Source: Paramacrobiotus metropolitanus | Lineage: Eukaryota > Tardigrada > Eutardigrada > Parachela > Macrobiotidae | Direction: 5' to 3' | Assembly (NCBI RefSeq): GCF_019649055.1 | Contig: NW_026570387.1 | Coordinates: 62,001-126,000, forward strand | Length of the DNA stretch: 64,000 nt | In this document: piece by piece, positions 28,168 through 40,427 of the stretch | Numbering within the stretch: position 1 is the first letter of the stretch | Layout: every line of letters begins with the position of its first letter | Made by a program: the position numbers and the translations under genes | The notes under the pieces: generated by a model | Seen by the model: only the letters and a program-made list of their open reading frames with translations | The model's database searches: none | Told to the model about the DNA's origin: nothing

Positions 28168-29171
28168 ATGATGAACCGTCCATGGTGGTTGATTATCATT
28201 TTGATTCATCATTGCTATCGTGTAGCGGCAGACGGTAAGTCTCAAATTCAGTTAACTCGCCTCGTTAGTTATTATAACTCGCCTTCAAGCAAACACGTAC
28301 ATTACGTTTAATTGCTGTATAAGATAATTTAGATGGCGGTGACTACAATAATTTGGATTTGGTGCCGGTGCCCTTCCCGATTTTCTCCGCCGAACCCATG
28401 GCACAAGAACAGTGCCGCTTGCAGTTCACCGATAACTGCCAATCATGGGCAACCACGGTCGAAAACTGTCCAACAAGTCCGATACTGCAAATCAACTGCA
28501 ACAGCAGCGCCACCTCTCACGAAATCCAGCAAATGGCGATCGGTTTTGCCAAGCCTCCACTGCGCGCCGTGTGGGTAACGATCAATGACAGTGATCACGT
28601 GGCGTTTGACACTTTCGCTCCGGTGCGACAGCAAATTGTCGGGTTCTCGCTGTACAACTGTACGTCAATTCGCGCGACCGGCAAAATATCCTCATTCCGC
28701 TTATCCAACGTCCTGGATCTGTACGTCGAGAGTTGCTACAATCTCAAAATCCGGCGGGGGGACTTTTGGCATTCGCTGAAAGTGCGGCAAATTACTTTCG
28801 CCAAATCGACCATTCAGTCCCTGGAAAAGCTGACCTTCACCGATCTTCCCGCTTTACGGTTATTGTCACTGGAAAACGGGTTCGCCCAGATGCCGGTGTT
28901 TAGTACGGAAATTCGCGCTTATTTAAAAGAGCTGCATTGTGGCGCGGTCTTTGAATGGTTTCGGGAATGGTGGGAAAACAAGCACCTGATGAAAAGCTTG
29001 CGTGCTACAGAGCTGTATCAGATCCACCCGTTTCCCGACGGCAACGATGCCAAGAATAAGAGCGACATTTATTTGCCTGTCGATTGCGCAGCAAAACCGT
29101 TTCCTACCGGAACGTCGTCCATCGATTTCAAACAAGAACGGTTCTCTGTCAACGATGACCTTTGTAAGTAA
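28168..29171 (+). CDS. Secreted leucine-rich-like protein, copy 1
   Basis: Two exons: 28168-28234 and 28333-29171 (GTAAGT donor, TTTAG acceptor, phase 1), 301 aa. Exon 1 is a signal peptide (MMNRPWWLIIILIHHC...). The mature part has paired Cys (CRLQFTDNC, SPILQINCN) and degenerate leucine-rich segments (FRLSNVLDLYVESC, VRQITFAKSTIQSLEKLTF, LPALRLLSLENG), then an HCGAVFEWFREWW motif and a C-terminal VDCAAKPFP. Probably an extracellular LRR-type protein; paralogue of the next gene. An upstream in-frame ATG at 28078 is also possible but gives a worse signal peptide. Confidence 0.65.
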
Positions 29172-29681
29172 ACTACTAATAAGCGCCGAACAACCAGTTG
29201 TACGGAGTGGGGACTGTCTAGAAAAACGAAAGGGCAGCATCATACGCTAGCATGTTAAATCTCTGACCTTTGTGTAGGTCCAGTCAGCTTACCGGCAAAC
29301 AGCTGATTAGTACTACTTGCGGACCGACGCATTACTAAGCGACAATTTGGTTTTTCTGTTTTCCATAATTTTGCTGCCCGACTTGTTGCAGAAACTTTTG
29401 CTGATCGGCAGTAGTGTTTTTTCTTGAGATTTTTAAGAGCTTCTAAGATCCTTAGGTTTCCCAGATTATCTTGAATTTCTGAGGTTTTTGGTTCCTCAAC
29501 TCTTTACAGTTGATCAGGGTGTCTTCGGGGTTTCTCAATGCGTTTTCTAAGGTTCTTAAGTTTTCTTAGGTTTAATCGTCGGTGTGTCGTATTATTCCAG
29601 CTAATGAGCAAACATTCATTTATTTTGTAAACGTGAAATTAAAAAATCCACGTGCCAGCGTGCTACGATGTGTTTTTTTAG

Positions 29682-30571
29682 ATAAAGAAACCAGGCAGCC
29701 AGGCAATCCCGACAACAGTGATACGGACGACCGTTATCCCGAGTTCTCCGCCGAACCGTTGTCCGCGGAAGAGTGTGCCACGCAGGAGTTGTCCTCCAGC
29801 GAACGGCATAACTGTACAGCTGATTCGCGTTTAGCGTACGAAGTTTTGGAGCAGGGCGATGACAACAACAGCAGCGCGGTTGTAAACCGCATCCACCGTG
29901 CGGTGAACGCGATGACCCGATTACCGATTCGACCAGTTATCGTCGATCTGCAGGACCGCGCTCCGCTTGCCTTCACCGATATGGCACCGATTCGCAAGCG
30001 GATTGTCGTCTTCTGGTTAAGCGAATGCGTTAACGAAAGGGTCACGCGCAAACTGCACGACCTATACTGGACCAACCTCATGGAGTTTGTGACCTTTAAC
30101 TGCTCCGATCTGGTTATTATGAAAAACGATTTCGCAAATTCTTTGAAATTGCGGCAGATTATGTTTGTGAACACGACTATCCGGACGTTGGAGGAGAACA
30201 CCTTCGCGAATTTACCATCACTGGTAGCGCTATCACTGCAGCATAGGCTGAAAAATTTGCGATCGTACGACGAGGAAATGGCCGATCCTCGTGCACCGGT
30301 TATGTTTACGCAACGCATCCTCGACTATCTTTTTCGCCTGCACTGCGGCTGTGAGTTCGCTTGGTTTCGACGGTGGTGGAGTAACAATACAGCGCGACTC
30401 ACTACACCAATAGCAGACGACGGCGGAGTGTACCACATTTTCGGTGGTATTTTTAGCTTCACCAAGTACGCACGAGATCACATCTCTATCGACTGCGCGA
30501 AACCGATTCCATTAGGAGCGGAATTTATTGCTAATCAAAGTGAATTTTCCATAAACGCTTTAGAATGCTAA
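29682..30571 (+). CDS. Leucine-rich-like protein, copy 2 (5' exon not found)
   Basis: Main exon begins after a TTTTTTTAG acceptor at 29681 in the same phase as copy 1 and reads to the stop at 30571. It shares FSAEP near the start, LKLRQIMFVNTTIRTLEENTF, LHCGCEFAWFRRWW and the terminal DCAKPIP with copy 1. I could not find a signal-peptide exon with a good donor in 29172-29660; the frame extends upstream to an ATG-like start at 29582 without a signal peptide. Either exon 1 is unusual or the copy is 5' truncated. Confidence 0.55.
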
Positions 30572-31397
30572 CGGATGCTACTGTTATTCGAAATCGCCTA
30601 ATACTCGAAGTCTCGAATGCTACTTCGAAGTAAGTACTATTAATTTGGTGTAAGGAGAACCACACTTGCGATTTTTTTGCAATTGTGATTGCGATTGTGA
30701 TTCAAAAAAGTTATGTTATAAGGCGTAGATGCGAATACCAGTCGAGCATTTGAGAGCATTTTTGTACGGTATGAGCTGTTCTCCGAACGGTGTTAGTTAC
30801 AGTGTTTGGTTAAAAGAACACGGCAAAAATCGACAGTGCCGACGCTTTCCAGCCACTGTTCAGCTACAATAGTCCGGTCGACCATTAGACCTACAACGGT
30901 TCAAGCGAAATTACTGTCTAAGAGTCCAAATTCAAGAGAAAGATGTTCATCCATAAAAACGCTCGTTTCTGGAAACTTTTGCTTGGTTTGAATATTATGA
31001 TAGGCGGGTGATCGAAATATGAAAACGTCAGCCCACCGCGCCATCTGGTGGCCATGGAGGATAGGCGCAACGGTTTTTGCTGGGTTTAAGGTCAACATCG
31101 TTAAAAGACAACCTTCCGGGTTGCAGTAAAGTGAATGTCAATGTCCTGCGAACCCGAATTCTAACATATTGAACATTACGTAAGCTAACTGCATCACGCG
31201 CGCCGGACAGTAGTAATGTTTAACAAAAAATTCTGGTTCAAGAACAGTGTACAATATTCTGTATTCATCATTATTGTAGTCTTATACAGTAATCACTGGT
31301 CAAGACAATATCGTGACTCATTCGTGAGTAACAACCTCCCCTTACGGCGCGCCGCCCTCGCGCGCATCTTTTTTATCGCTACCTATGACGATTCGCT
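30572..31397. other. Intergenic
   Basis: No gene supported. A short simple stretch of GATTGCGATTGTGATT type near 30680-30710. Confidence 0.4.
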
Positions 31398-34300
31398 TTA
31401 GTGCTTGTAACATCCGTCCAACAAGTGAAGCACAAACCAACTCAGCGTAGATACGTCGAGTTCTCGCAAGTCCACCCCATCCCACCACGCTGCAGTGTGC
31501 TCCGGACGGAACGCGCTGAACCTACCAAACCGAGTAAACATGCACTGTAATCGAGGCCTGCTTCAACATGTTCAATAACCGAGGCTTTTTAACTGTACAG
31601 TTTCGTTCGATTAACCGATTCGCTATCTATATGTACACTGCGATTTCGGTCACTTTGGGTACTTCTATACCTTACTAAAGTGGCCACCGAAAACCAGTGA
31701 TGTAGCACACTACCGATTGTGTACACTTTTTCATCTGCTCTCGAGTTTTCAGTTTGGTTTTTCAAGAAAATCTGATGGTGACCTCTATGATTAATTTTCC
31801 GATTCGAAATTTCATGAATTAAGCATTTATTACATAATAAAAACGATTCTTACCCAAAGTTCTAAAACTCTCTTTAGTCTAAAAATTTTCGGAAAAATAC
31901 ATGACAAAGGTAGTCGCTTCGATAGCGCATTTACGCTGTTGAGCTACTTTGGACGGTACGACTGTTGTGCAAATCCGAACATGCAAAGCGGATGTAAAAA
32001 AGCATGCCGGGGAACCATGGGAGTATTTAAATTACAGTATATGAATGCGATACCCAAGCGACTTCTTCCCTCCTTCTACGCATAAGTGGCCGAAATACGA
32101 CTAAAATCGGAATATGCAGACACACGCTGCGCAGTCGTCGTGTAGCGCGCTACATGGGGTCGCGGTGCGCTGTCAGGTTAATCAAAAAGGTTGGGTACTA
32201 AGCAAAATCAACGTGTATCCTGTGATCCATAACTGAAATGCCCCGTTACCCACAGTTTAAAAAAGCGGCGCATGTTAATCCATTCATTTGGATACGTGAA
32301 GCTCTCCACCCAGCCCGCATGAATAGCCGTGACCTTGTCGTAGACAGGCTGCGGAACTGCTGGACAGTACTCGTTAACGGCGGTCAGAAAGCGCCGGCAC
32401 TGTTCCACGGCGTTGTCTGTCGAGCAGAACTGCAGATACGGAATGCACACGGGTAACTGCACCGCGTCCACATTCCGGTGATACGTCATCGCGTGGCACC
32501 ATAGCGCTTCGGCACCGTAGAACAACGCCACCACGAGTGGCGTGAGGTAGTTGATGCTGGGATGCGACGCGTTATAGTTAAACAGCACCAGCTCGTCACA
32601 CACGGTCCACAATTTGCTCAGTGTGGTGCAATGGTAGCTGCCATCCTGATTATGCTGCCTTAGACCGAAAAACGCCCGGTCCGACGTACTATAGTGATCG
32701 CCGCCGGCTTTGACGATTATCTTGTGGAGATGAATGCCCTTGCATTCCAGTATCTTAACCATAAACAGCAATGTCGACGACATGCATCGTGCTGACCAGT
32801 CAGAACTCCGTCCCGCCTCCAACAACACCACCGTCCGCGTCTCCCGGCTGATTGTGCGGTCCAGCATCGTTAGCAACGTGTACTCACATTTCCAGTATTT
32901 CATATCAACTTCGCGGCTCCACGGCTCGACAGGACGCAACGGGCGCAGATCAAGGCCAATGTGCTGTTTGTTGACGTACTCACCCACAAGACGAGCCCAT
33001 AGCGTGCACACCCTAAGTTGCAGCAAGAAAAAGGTCAACAAAGTGTGCGACGGCTTAATCACTGAAATTCTGGTCTTTTATCAGTTTTGACAGAACCATT
33101 TGGAGTGCTGTAGCTTGTTTCGTAATAACTATTCGTAATTAGTTAAGAAAATCTTGCGACTACTTTACCGGCTCGTTCGTAGCTGAGTGACGACATCCAA
33201 ATTAAGCAAAATGTCCGCTACGATCGGATGCGGAAGGGTCTCTCATGCGCATTTCCATGTCCTCTGCAGAAATATTTTTCAATGTCATGCTGTGTTATAT
33301 TTCACAATATGCACATATTAAAGCGGATGAATGTTGTCCAAGCGGTTCGCCCTGCAATGGCTATGTCTTCTGACCAGCTTACCATGAACGTCGCATGACT
33401 AAGCACATCGGAAGCTCCCCATTTTATTTCTAATCTCATTTTAGTTATCGTACTTCCGTTCATACGGGACGTTCTAATAAATTCGGCCTGCGATCTGGCT
33501 GCAACATGAACTGGTGTTTCTTGTTTATGCTAATCGAATAATGAATGATTCGAATTTATGATTCGAATTCATAGCTACTTCGTAACCTTGCATCCTTTTC
33601 CAACCTGAACAGTCGTTTGCTTCCTGGAAGCGCTGAATAAGCAGTTCCAGTTGAGATGCTTTAAGAGCATCGTTTTAATATACCGCCATGCCGTCTTTAA
33701 GGAGATGAAACACAATTACGCGCCTTCCCCTGCCGGAGGAAGAAAACGGGAAAATGGTGCGCCGGAAGCTGGCGCTGTCGCGAGAAAATGGAACTAACGC
33801 GGGCATATTGGCGCACCGAAAACTCTAAGAGAGAAGTGTCGAAAAAATGCATTTCAGAGCCACTTTCCTACGTCTTTCCTAAATTTTCGGCCATCTTGCA
33901 AATGGCGCGAGGTCGTGCGCACCCCCCTTCGAAAAGCTAAAGACGGGCCTACAGGATAACATACGGGGACCGCTCATTGAAAATCAACCAAATGAAGAAA
34001 GTATCTTACTTAGCATGGGATAAGACCGTACACAACACACTCATTGCTATATCACGCATTATTTCAACGAAATACAAGTGCAGGGACATTACATAATTAA
34101 GTTTGACAACTGCCGATGCCCAAAACCATGAGTCTGTGCTGATAGAAACTAACTATAAAACTATTCAAAATTTCACCAATAGAAACCGTCATATGTCTGT
34201 TAGCATGCTTACCCTCCAACGACCCACCGGCACAGCCTTCCATAGTAAGGGCACTGACTTCTTTCGCTTGGTGTTCATAGAGATAATTTTGGCAGGCTTG

Positions 34301-35051
34301 TTTGAGAGCCTCTTCGTTCCAGAACATGCTGTGCCCGCCGGCGTTACCGTGCACTTCGGCACAGACGAAGGTGACCGTGTCGTCTCGCGCTCGTACAAAC
34401 GCACGACAACCGATATTAAAGCGGTAATGCGCAGCCTGCTCGCTATGCTTCCCGGCACAGTAGAATACAAAGGTGTCCGTGTACCCAACGCCAACCGGCA
34501 CGCGCGAGCCAGAAACTTGCTCATCAAATTCACTCCCGCAACCGGTGCGCTGCCGCAAAACGGAGAATGTGTTTCCTGTAAGTTAGACCGTTGGTGCTCG
34601 CGAAAAAACTTGGTTCGTCGTCGGATGCGGGTAATTTTTCGACGAACTGCGACGCATGCACGACACAACGTCCCGTCGTATTGGCTAGATCCTGATAGTA
34701 CGGACTGACCATGTAGAATGAACCGGTCAAATGGCTGATATCGGTGGCCGGTCGGAAAACCAGTGGTCCTCCAACCGGAACCCGCACCGCCACCTGCAGA
34801 GCTGAGTCACTATGTTTCGCAATTTTCCCGCCGAGCAAATGGTGCGGCCAGAGGCGGCTCGAGTGAATCCATACGGGTCGGGCGGTGATCGAGTCGAAGT
34901 CGACGTAGAACAGATCGTCGTCGATATCCTGAACTTAACCCAGCCACCACTTCCCGTTGTCGCACTGCACCAGCACCGTGTTCCCGTAGTTCAACTCACG
35001 CGCACCAGTGTACAACTCCCGAAAGTAGCGGGCTGTGGAACTGGAATTCAT
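31398..35051 (-). pseudogene. Tudor-like/F-box gene copy 2 (nonsense and frameshifts)
   Basis: Exons on minus: A 35051-34213, B 33263-33169, C 33012-32254, D 31521-31398. Exon A starts MNSSSTARYF and has the Tudor-like YGNTVLVQ..WWLG, but codon 39 is TAA (34937-34935) where other copies have Tyr; further shifts lie near 34535 and 34515 (exon A) and one base too many in exon B. Exons C (RVCTLWARLVGEY, TMLDRTISRETRTVVLLEAG, CDELVLFNY) and D (FSAFRPEHTAAWWDGVDLRELDV, stop at 31398) are intact. Damage limited to A and B could mean an alternative start serving C and D. Confidence 0.7.
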
Positions 35052-36104
35052 GGTCATTGCTGGTTTCGATTATCGGGTTAAGCGCACATCTATCAGTTTT
35101 TTCGGGTACGAAACGGATCGCAGGAGGGAAAAGATCTAATGTGAACCGTTTTCTAATGAAGGCAGAGCCAGAGCCTACAAATGTCAACGCTGGAGCGCAA
35201 ACCAGGCGGCAACCCAGGCGGCTTAGCAGCTAGCAGCACGATGTGAGCGAGCAAATTAGCAGTACTAGTGAGTCAAAGGGAACGATGAAAATGTGGAAAG
35301 AGTAGAAGGACACAGTATTCATGGGATAATCAAAAGCCGGCCCCAGTATTACACATCTGTATGACCATCATCAAAGTCTGCTTATTTAGGCCGGAAAATA
35401 TATTGACTGAATTGTTTTACAGTTGAACTTATTGCCTCGTTACTGCTGTTTTGAAGTGTTACGACCACGGAGATTTATGGCCGTGGACAGCGGCTGTCGT
35501 GATTATCAATGTGCATGGTCTGCATCCTCGTTAGTACGAGTATTAATTATGACCATATGTGTGTGAAGATATTTATGTCTTATCGTATTGTTCCTTATCT
35601 GTGTAGGATCGCTGACTGCTGGTCAAGTGGGAATAATGAGAAGGCAGGAAGAATGTGGCCTGCAGATATGGCTAATGTGAAATGTAGTGATGGGATTGGT
35701 GCGTGTGTGTATATAGCTTTGTGGCTGTATGCGAATATGAGCGTGTTATGCGAGTATGCATATTGATGTGTACATAAGTTGATGCAATTGTGCGGAGACG
35801 GCACAGTTGTCGGGAGTGCAGCTGTCATGTGGTGGAAATAAAAGTTAAGCTTTTTCCCTTAGTGAACGTTGTGGTGGTAGACGTAGTGCATTAAGGGTTT
35901 TATATTAGAAGCAAAATGATGTCTGGTGGTTGTAAACTCGAAACCAAACGAGCCAGAAAGCGACAGCCTGACAGTTCTTTGAGGAATTCCTTGTTCGACA
36001 CTCGTTTTGTAATTGAGATACTGGGAACGGCGTAGCGGGTGTATCGGTGAGCCGCGCTTACGGAAGCGGAGTAAATGCCCGAAATTATACCGTGTCTTTC
36101 ACAG
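35052..36104. other. Intergenic
   Basis: No supported gene between F-box copy 2 and the orphan exon. Short ORFs near 35509-35828 show no motif. Confidence 0.4.
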
Positions 36105-36282
36105 GTTTTGCCCGTTTGGCGCGGATAACCGTGCCGGGTGCTGGGATGGCGTGGATTTGCGGGAATTGGATGTGCTGATCGACGCTGAATCGTTTGACCA
36201 AGCACGCTCTCCCCGGATGGCAAGAAGGATAGTAGCCAGCACTGTCTATGTAAATGCGCGTGTGGCCGTTTTCAATGGATGA
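36105..36282 (+). pseudogene. Orphan exon D of the F-box family
   Basis: After a CACAG acceptor the frame reads FCPFGADNRAGCWDGV then DLRELDV, the exon D signature. Beyond that it runs out of register with the family C-terminus (one-base shift near 36186 compared with copy 1) and continues to a later stop. No exon A-C lies upstream on this strand, so it is a relic of a plus-strand copy. Confidence 0.65.
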
Positions 36283-36873
36283 AAATTTTGTTACTGTTAT
36301 CCTTTATTAATCTTTACGGTTGCTTGTGGATACATAACATGTTTGTTCTTCCAAAGAGCCTTACGAATCCTCACACTATACACAGAATACTCTGCGGCTA
36401 CTTTTGTTTCTCTTTGTGAGCTGTCGTATTTCCGATGACATGGTTGAGAAGGAAGATGTATTTTGTGACGTGGTTGAGAAGGAAGATGTGTATTTTGCCT
36501 TTAAATTAGCTAAACGGCAATGATGTCAAGGATTTTGTTCTTGTTACTTATGTAATACGCGATGTATCATAATAATATGGTAGTACCGTTAAATATTAGT
36601 AAGGAAACAAATCCGATGACATTGTTTTTTAGGGTAGCCTACCACTTCCTGCAGGATTTTCCTGATCGTTGTAAACACTGAGACTTTTAGTTTTCAAATT
36701 TTTCAATAAAGCATCGCAATAAACGAAAGAAAGCGCACGTGTGGTACAAAACGCTGTAACAAATGAAAGCGTGACAATAAAAAATGAAAGCGTGATACAA
36801 AATACAGGAAGACGAAATAAACTAATCAAGCAACTGACAACAGGGTTAATCGCTGGCGTTAATAATGGTCCAT
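36283..36873. other. Intergenic
   Basis: AT-rich, no supported gene. Two near-identical segments around GGTTGAGAAGGAAGATGT occur near 36441-36490 (local tandem duplication). Confidence 0.4.
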
Positions 36874-39557
36874 TTAGTCTTTGTAGCATCCGTCCAGGAG
36901 ATGCAATGCCAACCGGCTCAGTATCGTCACGTCGAGTTCTCGCAAGTCCACTCCATCCCACCACGCTGCGGTGTGCTCGGGATCGAAAGCGCTGAACCTA
37001 ATAACGAGTACTGTACTGAGCACACACGTACTGAAATTATATCATGCTAATCATGTACGTACTGTTGTTGGAAATGTGAAAAATTGTTAATTGTTTGCCT
37101 GTAAATGTTTAATGTTTTTGTGTTTTATTTTTCACTTTGACGAGTCTGCTGCCTGGAATCGGTGCCTCCCCAGATTGTGTGCGGACGTTAAATTTAAGCA
37201 CACTGTAACCAAGACGCACATCAGTAATTCCTCGTAAGTTGTAACTCACAGTTTAACAAAGCGGCGAATATAGGTCCACTCCTCCGGATACGCCAAGGTC
37301 TCCAACCAGCGCGCATGCACGGCCGTAATTTTTGTATAGACACTCTGCGGCACTACCGGACAGTGGTTACTGAGGGCGGCCAATAAGTGTCGACCCTGTT
37401 CCGCAGCAATGTCCGTCGCGCGAAAGTGCAGATGAGGAATGCTGACGACCAATGTAGGCTCGTCGGATCTCCCGTAAACGGCCATCGTACGCAGCCATAC
37501 AGCAGAAGTATCGCGCAACAACTCCGCCAGTACAAACGGGGTGTTGGAGTTCAGGTGCGCTGCGTTGTAGTTAACCAACAATAGTTCGTCACACACAGGC
37601 CATAGTTTCTGCAGTGTACCGCACTGATAGCTGTTATCCTGATTATTCTGGCTTAGATCCATAAATCCACGGTTCCCCGAGCCATAACGGTCAATGCTGT
37701 CCTTGACGGCGACAAAGTGCAGACGAATGCCCTTTCGTTCCAGTATGTCACTCATCACCGATAGCTGTGACGATAACGAGCGTGGTTGCTTGATAAAATT
37801 CCGTCCTTTATCGATCAATATCACCGTTCGTGTCTCTTGACCAATAGTGCGATCCAGCATCGTCACGAAGGTGTACTCGTATTTGTAGCTTTCAGTGTCA
37901 AATTCCCGGTTCCGGACAGCCCAAACGTGCAGCGGGCGGAAATCCAGGACGACGTGCCGATTACTGGAGTATTCCGGCAGAAGAAGCGCCCACAACATGC
38001 ACACCCTGATCGAAAAACATGTCAACACGCTCTCTCATAATGTGCTTGTGAAGAGCTTTTAAGTACAGATAGCTAGGACAACAGCTATTATTATTATTAT
38101 CACTCTACAGTCGCCAGCTCTCTTCAATAGTGACCAGGCTATTAAAAAATCTTAGTTTAGAAAAGTTTTATACTTTTTTTGGTTTGATTTATTGAATCGA
38201 GCCCAGGACATACAATCTTAAAGTCAGACGAATTACCACCAGTCTATGGGCACATAACACATTAAATGCATGATTATTATTATTTGCGGCACAGATTATC
38301 ACTTAAAGCGCCAAATAATGGCAATGTGATCGTATAAAGCATACGCCAGCGAAAGTCAGTGCAGTAATGTGCGCAAAAGCCCGTTTAAGGAGTTGTGTTT
38401 TTCCTGATCTCCGTGTGACCAAATAGTGCAAAAATCACGTGGCTGACTTACCGGCTCGTTCGTAACTGAGTGACGGCATCCAGACTGAGCAGAATACAAG
38501 CCATGATAGGATGGGGAAGGTCAGTGATACGAATTTCAGGGTCAACTGCAAAATACCTCGTTAAAAAGATCACCGCCCGTTTAAGGCGGTTAAGAAGCTG
38601 TAATAAAGACAAAACATATTACTGTTACTGTAACCATCACGATGATTACGTAATGCCTTACCAGGCTGAAACAGGTCGCTGATGGCGTTCGTGAGACAGT
38701 GTTCCAGAACAGCGGTATGGACTTCTTTCGACTGCTGCTCTTGCAAGTAGTTTTGGCACGCCTCCTTCAGTGCTTCGTCGTCCCAGAACATACTGCGTCC
38801 GGCTGCGTCATTATGCACTTCGGCACAGATGAAGACCACTGCGTCGACTTCGGCATGCACAAACACACGGCAACCGACACGGAACTCATAGTCCGGCAAC
38901 ACCGGCTGGTGCACCGTGGTACTGGTACACCAAAAATGAAACTCGTCATCACCGGCCCACCGTCTAAACTGACAATTAGCGTTACACGGGTCGCCGCTGT
39001 GCAACGTCAACCGACAGGAGCTCGCCAGGAACTTAGGCATAAAATTTAGTCCGCGCAATCGGTGGGCGTCCTGGAACGGAAGGACGTGTTTGCGGTACAC
39101 CAGTCCGCTGTTTCTGGCCAAGAAACTTGGTTCTTCGTCCGGTGCCGGCAGTTTGGCGACAAACTGTAATGGTGCACAACACAACGACCAGCTGGGTTGG
39201 CTGGGTTTCGGTTATAGGGACTGACGAGGTAAAGCTTGCGGCGCAAGTAGGTAATATCGGTGGTTCGCTGGAAAACCATGGGCCCATTATCGCCAGCACG
39301 CAGCGCCACCTGCAGCGTTGAGCGATGTGACTGGACACCCCGCGAAGGAAATGGTGCGGCCACAATCGGCTACAGTGAATCCACTCGGGGCGCACGGTGG
39401 TCGCGTCGAAGTCCACGAAGAATCGGTCGTCGTCAATATCCTGAACGTATCCCAGCCACCACTGGTCGTTGTCGCGCCACACCAGCACCGTGTTTCCGTA
39501 GTTCACTTCCCTCGCAGCCGTGTGCATCTGGCGAAAATATCTCGCTGTTGCATTCAT
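36874..39557 (-). pseudogene. Tudor-like/F-box gene copy 3 (exon A frameshifted)
   Basis: Exons on minus: A 39557-38662, B 38545-38452, C 38005-37250, D 36997-36874; all splice sites are canonical and phases match (1, 2, 2). Exon A: MNATARYFRQ, Tudor-like YGNTVLVWRDNDQWWLGYVQD, then two frameshifts (near 39340 and 39180), with the last part MFWDDEALKEACQNYL again in frame with B. Exon B-C F-box: DLPHPIMACILLSLDAVTQLR|TSRVCMLWALLLPEY. Exon C intact (TMLDRTIGQETRTVILIDKG, CDELLLVNY, YPEEWTYIRRF). Exon D: FDPEHTAAWWDGVDLRELDV. This is the best-preserved copy; if the two shifts were sequencing errors it would be a complete gene. Confidence 0.7.
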
Positions 39558-40427
39558 GTTGATCAGAGATTGGCTCCTGATTCCGTTTTCTTGATGGTCA
39601 GACTACCCCTCAAAGTTCCGCTGGGCTACCGATAAGTAACGGACCTGACACTTGACTGAATAGGTGCTATGTGAGCTAAACCCTCCGGAATGGGAACAGA
39701 GCGTTGAACAATACAGATAGTTGGCAGCCCATAACACAAATAAGGCTGAGGACCCACAGGCAGCCAGCAGCACGGTGAGCTAATGAAAGGCCTTAGACAC
39801 GCAGTATGTACGGACAAAATCGGGAGTTGCAACAATGATAAGCCAATATTTAACACAACCCGCTTAAACTTTATTGTTCTAAGCGGAATTCCGATTTGCT
39901 TTCGCGCATAGCAAAATAACTGAAGTAAAACTGTAAAAGCGAACTTTAATGATTTTTGCTGGCTGGAAGCGATGAAGGCCGTGGCAACCTGCCATCGGTG
40001 CGCGGTTTGAGGCAACGGAAGCCAAACCACATTGACACATTCATGATTCAGGCAACCCGGTTAACGAAGACCCCGATATCTGGTCGGTAAAAATGTGAAC
40101 AAACAAACAGATCAGTCGTTTTCAGAGCAAAACTTAAAAAATCAACATTCCTAATACTTATCTCCGTAATAAGTATCAGAGACCACTCGGAAACGTTCTC
40201 CAGGCATATTAATGACGATAAATTTGTGTTTTGCAGTCCTATATTCAACGACTACTGTATGCTTTGTAATACAGATAGGTAAGTAACAGAAGTGAGCTTT
40301 TCCTGATACAGCAACGATGCCGCATCGATAAAAAGAAGCGGTACGATGATAGCAAAATTTTAATGACTACTCTCAAACGCAGCTCGCTGGCCGCACCTCT
40401 GCAGCATTACGCGTCGTTTCGCCTGCT
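39558..40427. other. Intergenic
   Basis: No supported gene. Confidence 0.4.
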
